Origin: an uncultured Lachnospiraceae bacterium
GTDB taxonomy: Bacteria; Bacillota_A; Clostridia; Lachnospirales; Lachnospiraceae
Assembly: GCA_902766415.1 (NCBI GenBank)
Contig: CACXDR010000161.1
Span: 1-9,679 of the forward strand
Length of the DNA stretch: 9,679 nucleotides
Reading direction: 5' to 3'
Shown here: piece after piece, positions 1 through 5,013 of the stretch
Layout of the letters: every line of letters starts with the position of its first letter
Position numbering within the stretch: the stretch's first letter is position 1
Translations under genes and position numbers: made by a program
The notes under the pieces: model-generated
Database searches by the model: none
Seen by the model: the letters and a program-made list of their open reading frames with translations, nothing else
What the model was told of the DNA's origin: nothing

Positions 1-54
1 CCGGCGCTGCTCTTCCTTCTTTCGGACGGCCTTCTCGCCGGGAGGCTTATATGA
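1..54 (+). CDS. 3' end of an unidentified upstream gene (partial)
   Basis: Reading from base 1 in frame 1 gives 17 codons (PALLFLLSDGLLAGRLI) and a TGA stop at 52-54. The stop overlaps the next gene's ATG at 51 in an ATGA arrangement, and an SD-like GGAGG at 41-45 serves that next gene. This overlap is typical of co-translated operon genes, which is the main reason to believe the frame is coding. The tail is hydrophobic. By position it is probably another pilus or pseudopilin gene of the Tad type, but 17 residues cannot identify a family. Confidence 0.6.
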   Translation, partial: PALLFLLSDGLLAGRLI

Positions 55-68
55 AGCGGCTGCTTCAT
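51..68 (+). promoter_or_regulatory. Hairpin covering the pseudopilin start codon
   Basis: ATGAAGC (51-57) pairs perfectly with GCTTCAT (62-68) around a GGCT loop, so the start codon and the upstream gene's TGA (52-54) lie in the left arm. Ribosomes finishing the upstream gene would open it, which fits translational coupling. The pairing is seen in the sequence; the regulatory role is inferred. Confidence 0.4.
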
Positions 69-614
69 GAGCACTTTGCAGGAAAACCGCTCAGGAAGCA
101 CTTTGCAGGAAAGCCGCTTCAGTCCTTCCTGCGCGCGGCAGGAAAAAACGCCGTCCCCGCAAGTCTTACCGTGGAGGCGGCGTATATCTTCTCTTTTATT
201 TTTCTTTCTGTCGCTGCCGGGATCACGTTCGCGTTCCGGGAGCGGGACCGGACCTTTGCGGGCTTCATCGTCGCGGAGGGCGCTGAAAAGGCGGCGCACC
301 TTGAAAGGACCTACGATCCTGACGGCCTCACGGAGGAAGGGGTGCGGGAGGACATGGCGCGATTCTTTTCCATGATCCCCGCAGTATCCTCCGGCGAGAC
401 AAACGCGGAACGGAGCGCCCTCAAGGGAACCGCTTCCTTCCGGAACGCGCGGCTTTCCATAAGGGAAGCCCGCCCGGTCAACAGTCCCGAGACCGCCATG
501 CGGTGCACCACGGCGCTCACGGATCTCGCGGAGACACTTACAAAAGAACAGAACATGTCCGGAAGCAGCCCTTCCGGAGAAGGAGGAACTCTGTATGACA
601 CGGACCCTGAATGA
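51..614 (+). CDS. TadE-like pseudopilin of a Tad/Flp pilus cluster
   Basis: This 187-aa protein has one hydrophobic segment at about residues 43-63, preceded by SLTVEAAY (38-45). That motif is the usual start of the membrane helix in TadE-like proteins of Clostridia. Glu42 would be at position +5 if cleavage followed Ala37, as in type IV pilin-like signals; this cleavage site is inferred, and Ala instead of Gly at -1 is less usual. The basic N-terminus should be cytoplasmic and residues 64-187 outside the membrane. TadE-like minor pseudopilins are thought to help Tad pilus assembly. GGAGG at 41-45 lies 5 nt before ATG 51. The start overlaps the previous stop, and the 3' end overlaps the next start by 20 nt, so translation is probably coupled on both sides. 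The N-terminus has a 9-residue tandem repeat (HFAGKPL twice) that I do not expect in the family. Without the TM motif this would be a hypothetical protein. Confidence 0.7.
   Translation: MKRLLHEHFAGKPLRKHFAGKPLQSFLRAAGKNAVPASLTVEAAYIFSFIFLSVAAGITFAFRERDRTFAGFIVAEGAEKAAHLERTYDPDGLTEEGVREDMARFFSMIPAVSSGETNAERSALKGTASFRNARLSIREARPVNSPETAMRCTTALTDLAETLTKEQNMSGSSPSGEGGTLYDTDPE
71..124 (+). repeat. Two-copy 27-bp in-frame tandem repeat
   Basis: Copies at 71-97 and 98-124 both begin GCACTTTGCAGGAAA and are identical over 20 of the first 21 bases. They encode two 9-residue units sharing HFAGKPL in the cytoplasmic N-terminus of the pseudopilin. A fainter GCAGGAAAA stretch follows near 139. The high DNA identity suggests a recent in-frame duplication. 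Confidence 0.85.
558..578 (+). promoter_or_regulatory. Hairpin just upstream of the DUF6382 gene RBS
   Basis: TCCGGAAG (558-565) and CTTCCGGA (571-578) form a perfect 8-bp stem with a CAGCC loop. It ends two bases before the AGGAGG (581-586) that serves ATG 595. It lies in the last codons of the pseudopilin gene. It could tune ribosome access to the downstream RBS or slow mRNA decay; no T-tract follows, so it is not a terminator. Confidence 0.4.
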
Positions 615-1332
615 ATCCGGACACGTCTATTTTTCCGCGGACGCAGATATCCGGCTGCGCGACCATTTCGAGCTCCGCATGCTTGAGGAGAACCGGATCC
701 CGGGACTTCTCCGCCTGTCTGTCTGCGATGACGAGGGACGGCTCCGGCTGAATTATGATATCACAGGCTTCTCGCCCCTGTCGGAGAGGATCGAAGAAAA
801 CCGGCTGACCGCCGCGGACATCCGCCAGCTCATCCTGACGCTGAAGCATGTGATCTCCGGCCTTGCCCCCTATCTTCTCACTGCGGAAGGCATCGTCCTC
901 AACGCGGACTCCGTCTACCTTGATCCTTACGGAGGCTCGCCGGTATTCCTTTATCTCCCGGGACGGAATGCTTTGTTCTCTGCGGCGCTTACGGATTTTC
1001 TCCAGACGCTCCTCGCCGGTACAGACCATGACGATTATGAAAGCGTCGTGCTGGCTTACCGGCTTTACAAGGAATCCGTCGATCATCCGAACGCGCTCGA
1101 CCGGCTGGAGGCTATCCTCATTTCACAGGAAACGGCTGACCGGGGCGGCATCGCGGAATTCGCGGATGCCGCGGGCCTCACAGGACATGCTGAGGCGCCG
1201 GAAGAATTCTCTTCCGGCGCCTCAGGGGAGATCACGATAGAGGATCTTACCGACCGCCCGCTTCCCGCGCCTGCCGAGATCCGCGACGCGGATTCCGGAC
1301 GTACGGGCCTGTTCAGACGGCTTTTCAGGTAG
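595..1332 (+). CDS. DUF6382 domain protein lacking a C-terminal FHA domain
   Basis: The 245-aa product matches, by recall, the N-terminal DUF6382 domain found beside Tad pilus genes in Lachnospiraceae. Recognisable parts are the start (MTRTLNESGHVYFSADADIR), LRLNYDITGFSPL at about 50-62, and ILTLKHVISGLAPYLLTAEGIVLNADSVYLD from 80, which I recall here in pieces rather than as a full alignment. DUF6382 has no established function. Many relatives continue into a membrane segment and an FHA phosphothreonine-binding domain. Here residues 180-245 are an acidic, Pro-rich linker ending LFRRLFR, and a TAG stop comes where those parts would begin. The start is ATG 595 with AGGAGG at 581-586, overlapping the pseudopilin gene by 20 nt. 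The last 8 bases overlap the convergent glgB stop. A perfect 16-bp inverted repeat sits in the linker-coding part. It may be a naturally short form or a truncation. The family call is fairly firm; the role in pilus control is inferred from context. Confidence 0.7.
   Translation: MTRTLNESGHVYFSADADIRLRDHFELRMLEENRIPGLLRLSVCDDEGRLRLNYDITGFSPLSERIEENRLTAADIRQLILTLKHVISGLAPYLLTAEGIVLNADSVYLDPYGGSPVFLYLPGRNALFSAALTDFLQTLLAGTDHDDYESVVLAYRLYKESVDHPNALDRLEAILISQETADRGGIAEFADAAGLTGHAEAPEEFSSGASGEITIEDLTDRPLPAPAEIRDADSGRTGLFRRLFR
1190..1225. repeat. Perfect 16-bp inverted repeat with 4-base loop
   Basis: The left arm CTGAGGCGCCGGAAGA (1190-1205) is exactly complementary to the right arm TCTTCCGGCGCCTCAG (1210-1225) around ATTC (1206-1209). 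The stem is GC-rich and should be very stable in RNA from either strand. It codes for residues 199-210 of the DUF6382 protein's linker. It also lies 100 nt beyond the glgB stop on the minus strand. No T-tract follows in either direction, so it is not a classic intrinsic terminator. It could mark transcript ends or stabilise mRNA 3' ends between the convergent genes. Confidence 0.9.
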
Positions 1333-3394
1333 CAGCCTTCGCGGCCTTCTTTGTCCCGGCTGCCTTCACGGTCTTCGTGGTCTTTGCGGCCTTCGGAGCC
1401 TTTGCAGCCTTAGCAGGCTTCTCAGCCTTCGCGGCCTTCGGAGCCTCCTCCGCTTTCTTCCGCGGAGCGCGCATCTTCGGCTCTTCGAACTCATAGACCT
1501 GGATGCCGTACGGCTTCATCGGGTTATAAACATGGTACGGACGGTTGTCGCACTCGCCCTTGAATGCCTTGAATACCGGCGGCTTCTTTCCCGCAAGCTT
1601 GTAGGAACCGACGGTCTCGTCAAGGATCAGCTTGTAGTTTCCGCCGTGCGGGACGCCGACCGTATAGTCGGAGCGCTCCATCGGCGTGAAGTTGATCGCG
1701 AACAGCAGGGATTTCTTCTTCTGTGAATCGTAGCGGACAAAGGAGAATATGGAGCGGTCTGCGTCGTTCGCGTTGATCCACTCGAATCCGGTCCACTGAT
1801 CGTCAAGCTCGTAAAGGCACGGATGATCCTTATAGATATGCAGGAGGCCCTTCACGAAGGTCTGCACGTCCTTGTGGAGCGGCTCGTCCAGGAGCTCCCA
1901 GTTCAGGGAAACGTCCTCGTTCCACTCATGCCACTGGGCAAATTCCTGGCCCATGAACAGAAGCTTCTTTCCGGGATGGCCGAGCATGTACGCGTAGCCG
2001 CACTTCAGGTTCGAGAACTTGTCCTCGAAGATGCCAGGCATCTTGTTGATCATGGAACACTTCAGATGGACCACCTCGTCATGAGAAAGGACCAGGACAT
2101 AGTTCTCGCTCGTGAAATAGGTGAGGCCGAAGGTCATCTTGTTGTGGTTCCCCTTGCGGAAAAACGGATCCAGCTTCATGTACTCAAGGAAGTCGTGCAT
2201 CCAGCCCATGTTCCACTTGAAGGTGAAGCCAAGGCCGTTCTCCTCCGGACGGTGGGTGACCATAGGCCACGCGGTGCTCTCCTCGGCGACCATCACAGTG
2301 CCGTCCTTGCGGCCGGCGATGACGGAATTCAGGTGCTTGAAGAACTCGATCGCCTCAAGGTTCTCGTTTCCGCCGTACTTGTTCGGTACCCACTGGCCGT
2401 CGCGCCTGCCGTAGTCAAGGTAAAGCATGGACGCCACAGCGTCGACGCGGAGACCGTCCACGTGATACTCGTTCAGCCAGTACAGCGCGTTCGCGATCAG
2501 GAAGTTCTTGACCTCCGTCTTCGAGTAGTCAAAGACCTTGGTGCCCCAGTCCGGATGCTCGCCCTTCCTGGTATCAGCATACTCATAGCAGGGCTTTCCG
2601 TCGAAATCGGCAAGGCCGAACTCGTCCCTCGGGAAGTGCGCGGGGACCCAGTCAAGGATGACACCGAGCCCTTCCTTATGCATGTAGTCCATGAAATACT
2701 GGAAATCCTGCGCTGTGCCGTAGCGGGAGGTCGGCGCGTAATAGCCGGTGACCTGGTAGCCCCAGCTTCCGTCGAACGGATGCTCCGCGATGCCCATGAG
2801 CTCCACGTAGGTGTAGCCGATATCCTTCATGTAAGCGGCAAGCTCATGCGCCAGCTCACGGTAGTTCATGAATCCGTTCATCTCCGGCTTCCCGGTCTTT
2901 TTCCAGGAGCCCGGATGGCACTCATAGATCGCGAACGGCTTCCTTCTCGGATCCCCGTCTGCACGCTCCGTCATCCACTTCGCGTCGCCCCAGGTATACT
3001 CCCACGGCTCCTTTTCCAGCCTGGATGCCGTTCCCGGACGGAATTCCGCGCCGCGCGCGTACGGATCGGCCTTGTAGATCTCCCTGCCCTCTTCCGTACG
3101 GACCAGGAACTTGTAGAGCTGTCCCGCGTAAAGACCCGGGATGAAGGTCTCCCAGATACCGCCCTCAAAGATCTCGCTCATGGGAGCCGCGCCGGCATCC
3201 CATCCGTTAAAATCACCGACAACGCTGACAGATGCCGCGTGCGGTGCCCAGACGGCAAAATAGTAGCCGTCCGTTCCCTTGTAGTTCCAGGGGTGCGCGC
3301 CGAGCTTCTTGTAGATCTCATAGTGCGTTCCCTGTCCGAAAAGATAACAGTCGCTTTCTGAAATAAAACCCATACCACGATTGATCTTCGCCAT
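1325..3394 (-). CDS. glgB: 1,4-alpha-glucan (glycogen) branching enzyme
   Basis: GlgB is a cytoplasmic GH13 enzyme that cuts alpha-1,4-glucan chains and rejoins them by alpha-1,6 links in glycogen synthesis. The 689-aa product has an N-terminal CBM48-type region (GDFNGW at 60-65). The barrel follows, from about FAIYECHPGSWKK (155-167). Active-site motifs are present: DGLRVDAV with nucleophile Asp318, MVAEEST with the acid/base Glu at 371-372, and LSHDEVVH with Asp439. The C-terminal beta domain follows to about residue 639. The start is ATG 3394, chosen for GGAGG 6 nt upstream; an in-frame ATG 11 codons earlier lacks that support. The last 50 residues are unusual: 15 Lys, 18 Ala and 4 Pro, in a low-complexity basic tail not needed for the fold. 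No other glg gene is visible. The gene stands alone, divergent from the prepilin peptidase gene and convergent with the DUF6382 gene. Confidence 0.96.
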   Translation of the reverse strand: MAKINRGMGFISESDCYLFGQGTHYEIYKKLGAHPWNYKGTDGYYFAVWAPHAASVSVVGDFNGWDAGAAPMSEIFEGGIWETFIPGLYAGQLYKFLVRTEEGREIYKADPYARGAEFRPGTASRLEKEPWEYTWGDAKWMTERADGDPRRKPFAIYECHPGSWKKTGKPEMNGFMNYRELAHELAAYMKDIGYTYVELMGIAEHPFDGSWGYQVTGYYAPTSRYGTAQDFQYFMDYMHKEGLGVILDWVPAHFPRDEFGLADFDGKPCYEYADTRKGEHPDWGTKVFDYSKTEVKNFLIANALYWLNEYHVDGLRVDAVASMLYLDYGRRDGQWVPNKYGGNENLEAIEFFKHLNSVIAGRKDGTVMVAEESTAWPMVTHRPEENGLGFTFKWNMGWMHDFLEYMKLDPFFRKGNHNKMTFGLTYFTSENYVLVLSHDEVVHLKCSMINKMPGIFEDKFSNLKCGYAYMLGHPGKKLLFMGQEFAQWHEWNEDVSLNWELLDEPLHKDVQTFVKGLLHIYKDHPCLYELDDQWTGFEWINANDADRSIFSFVRYDSQKKKSLLFAINFTPMERSDYTVGVPHGGNYKLILDETVGSYKLAGKKPPVFKAFKGECDNRPYHVYNPMKPYGIQVYEFEEPKMRAPRKKAEEAPKAAKAEKPAKAAKAPKAAKTTKTVKAAGTKKAAKAAT
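1333..1445 (-). repeat. Degenerate short repeats encoding the GlgB Lys/Ala tail
   Basis: Copies built on a GCCTTCGCGG/GCCTTTGCAG-like unit fill this stretch. CAGCCTTCGCGGCCTTC is exact at 1333-1349 and 1423-1439, and GCGGCCTTCGGAGCC is exact at 1386-1400 and 1431-1445. On the minus strand they encode KAAKA-type units. Such internal similarity allows gain and loss of units by slippage, so tail length may vary between strains. Confidence 0.75.
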
Positions 3395-3400
3395 AAACTT

Positions 3401-3405
3401 CCTCC
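3401..3405 (-). promoter_or_regulatory. glgB ribosome binding site
   Basis: GGAGG on the minus strand is separated from ATG 3394 by 6 nt (AAGTTT). This decides the start at MAKINRG rather than the upstream in-frame ATG at 3427. Confidence 0.8.
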
Positions 3406-3450
3406 GTCCACGGTGCTGCTTCAGCATTCCCGAAGTATTTTTATGGTTAG

Positions 3451-3479
3451 ATTATAGCCTCTTCAAAGCTTTTTTTAAA
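3451..3479 (-). promoter_or_regulatory. Probable sigma-70-type promoter of glgB
   Basis: On the minus strand a consensus TATAAT (3456-3451) lies 17 bp after TTTAAA (3479-3474), which matches 4 of 6 bases of TTGACA. An A-tract precedes the -10 region. Transcription would start near 3444, giving a leader of about 50 nt before ATG 3394. The region is AT-rich against a GC-rich background and is shared with the divergent prepilin peptidase gene, for which I see no comparably good promoter. Confidence 0.6.
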
Positions 3480-3480
3480 G

Positions 3481-3485
3481 GGAGG
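3481..3485 (+). promoter_or_regulatory. Distant RBS of the prepilin peptidase gene
   Basis: GGAGG lies 15 nt before ATG 3501, longer than usual. An in-frame ATT at 3492 would be 6 nt away and could be a rare start adding 3 residues. The upstream ATG at 3381 is unlikely: it lies within glgB and would add 40 residues outside the family. Confidence 0.5.
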
Positions 3486-3500
3486 AACATCATTAAACAG

Positions 3501-3932
3501 ATGACTCTTTTTTCTGAATTTGTTTTCATCCCATCTGTATTCATACCGGCTGCCTTTCTTCCCGCGGCTGCCTTTACGGACATAAGGTCCCGGAGGATCC
3601 CGAATCTCCTGATCCTCTGCATGCTCTTTCCCGGCGGTTTCCTTCTTGGCCCGCCGTTCCTGTCCCGCCTGGTCCTCGCGTCGCTCGTGCTCTGCCCGCT
3701 GCAGAGATTCCGCCTTGCGGGCGCGGGCGATGTCAAGCTGGCGGCCTGCGTCGCCGCCTGGGCCGGATGGGACCGCTTTCTCAGTTTTTTCCTGATCAGT
3801 ATGCTCGCCGCTGCCGTCCCCGCGCTGGCGCTCCTTTTCAGCGGACGCCGCCGTGCCGGCATCCCGCTGGCGCCGTTCTACATGGCCGGCTGGGCGGGGG
3901 CATGTCTTGCAGCACCTATACCACACCCTTAA
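3501..3932 (+). CDS. A24 family prepilin peptidase (CpaA/TadV-like)
   Basis: This 143-aa, mostly hydrophobic membrane protein carries both aspartates of the A24 aspartic peptidases: Asp27 in FTDIRSRRIPN and Asp77 in GAGDVKLA (the GxGD motif). IPLAPFYMAG (121-130) matches the conserved last helix. It is the short peptidase-only form typical of Tad systems, without the N-methyltransferase domain of PilD. It would remove the leader from Flp pilin and TadE/TadF-like pseudopilins at the inner membrane face. Hydrophobic segments lie at about 5-26, 35-50, 55-66, 80-112 (probably two helices) and 121-139. The RBS spacing is long (15 nt), so ATG 3501 is probable but not certain. The stop TAA overlaps the RBS of the tadZ-like gene 13 nt downstream, so the two form an operon. 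Confidence 0.88.
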   Translation: MTLFSEFVFIPSVFIPAAFLPAAAFTDIRSRRIPNLLILCMLFPGGFLLGPPFLSRLVLASLVLCPLQRFRLAGAGDVKLAACVAAWAGWDRFLSFFLISMLAAAVPALALLFSGRRRAGIPLAPFYMAGWAGACLAAPIPHP

Positions 3933-3945
3933 GGAGGACAGCTCC

Positions 3946-4950
3946 ATGAGAAGAATCATGGCGGTGGCTGACCGGGACGGGCTTTACGCCTCCCGCCTTG
4001 CCGGCTACCTGAACGAACAGGAAAGCATCGGCTTCAGAACAAGCGCTTTTTCAGATCTCGAGGCGTTCCGTGAATACCGGAAAAACGTCCATGTAGAGAT
4101 CCTTCTGATCTCGGAGGAGCTTGCCCGCAGGGCGCACGGACTTACCGACGGCTCCAAGGTGATCCTGCTAAGCGAGGATGGCTTTGTCGGGGACGGGGAA
4201 AAGCGTCCGTTCGGCGCGCCTGCGGTCTTCAAATACCTTCCGGCGGACCGCATGGCGCGCGAGATCATGCGCCTTTACTCGGACGATGACAGCCGGAGCC
4301 TCGGGCGTGCCGCCGCGGAAAGCTGCGAGATCCTCGGGATCTACTCCCCCGTGAACCGCTGCGGAAAGACCACGCTGGCCCTGACGCTCGGCCTGGTCCG
4401 GGCGCGCCGGGGGCGGACGCTCCTCATCCCGCTCGAGGAGTACGCCGGCGTATACAGGAACATCGGCCCGGAGCCGGAAACGGATCTTTCCGACATGATC
4501 TACTGCTATCTCCAGGGCCTGTACAGCTGGAGCAGGTTAAAGGCCGCGGTGCATTCCTTCGGCGGGCTTGACTATATCCCGCCGGTAAGGTGCATGGAGG
4601 ACGTCTCGCAGCTCGCTTCGGAGGATATGGCGCGCCTGTTCCGGCGCATCGCGGAGGAGGGCGGCTATTCCACCATGATCATCGACTTCGGATCGTTCGG
4701 GCGGAGGGCCGCGGAGCTTCTTGAGCTCTGCGGGCGCATCTTCATGCCGGTCACACGGGACCCGTTCTCGGAGCTCAAGGTCGCTGCCTTCCGGGAGTAT
4801 CTCGAGCGCTCCGGAAAGGAGGAGCTCACGGACCGGCTCGTCCGGTGCGAGCTTCCCTTTGAACCGGAAAAGATGCGCGACTACGCGAACGCCCTGCTCC
4901 CGGTCTATGAGGGCGGCGCCATGTATGATTTCGCGGAGCGCCTGCACTGA
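3946..4950 (+). CDS. tadZ: TadZ/CpaE-like atypical ATPase of the Tad pilus
   Basis: The 334-aa protein has a receiver-like domain (about 1-115) and a MinD/ParA-type ATPase domain (about 128-330). TadZ proteins localise Tad pilus assembly at the membrane or pole. In the receiver part the acidic pair (Asp9, Asp11) and Lys96 are present. The phospho-acceptor position in VEILLISEE is Ser56 rather than Asp, so phosphorylation is unlikely. The Walker A is SPVNRCGKTT (134-143): Lys141 is present but the signature Lys of the deviant motif KGGxGKT is Val136. A second motif, MIIDFGSFG (244-252), holds Asp248. This fits the atypical TadZ known structurally from Eubacterium rectale. The start is ATG 3946, 8 nt after AAGGAGG (3931-3937); longer in-frame starts fall inside the peptidase gene. 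No cpaF/tadA follows, unlike common gene orders. Confidence 0.82.
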   Translation: MRRIMAVADRDGLYASRLAGYLNEQESIGFRTSAFSDLEAFREYRKNVHVEILLISEELARRAHGLTDGSKVILLSEDGFVGDGEKRPFGAPAVFKYLPADRMAREIMRLYSDDDSRSLGRAAAESCEILGIYSPVNRCGKTTLALTLGLVRARRGRTLLIPLEEYAGVYRNIGPEPETDLSDMIYCYLQGLYSWSRLKAAVHSFGGLDYIPPVRCMEDVSQLASEDMARLFRRIAEEGGYSTMIIDFGSFGRRAAELLELCGRIFMPVTRDPFSELKVAAFREYLERSGKEELTDRLVRCELPFEPEKMRDYANALLPVYEGGAMYDFAERLH

Positions 4951-4975
4951 CCGCCGGAGCAGAAATTTTACCGGC

Positions 4976-4998
4976 TGCCCGGAAAACGGTGGCGGGCA
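4976..4998 (+). promoter_or_regulatory. Small hairpin in the tadZ-citXG spacer
   Basis: TGCCCG (4976-4981) can pair with CGGGCA (4993-4998) around an 11-base loop, just before the AAGGAA (4998-5003) upstream of the citXG start. No T-tract follows. The 63-bp spacer (4951-5013) contains no convincing promoter or terminator, so read-through from tadZ into citXG is possible. Confidence 0.25.
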
Positions 4999-5013
4999 AG
5001 GAAACATTCCGTT

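Noticed and set aside
1823..3361. A 512-codon plus-strand open frame
   Set aside because: It lies wholly antisense to glgB, whose motifs are intact; long antisense frames are common in GC-rich genes, and the translation shows no recognisable domain.
3461..3480. T-tract after a short AAAGCTTT palindrome as a terminator
   Set aside because: The palindrome is only 8 bases with no loop and AT-rich, and lies in a divergent promoter region where no transcript should end.
3381..3500. Upstream in-frame extension of the prepilin peptidase
   Set aside because: It would start within glgB, run through the glgB promoter, lack an RBS and add 40 residues outside the A24 fold.
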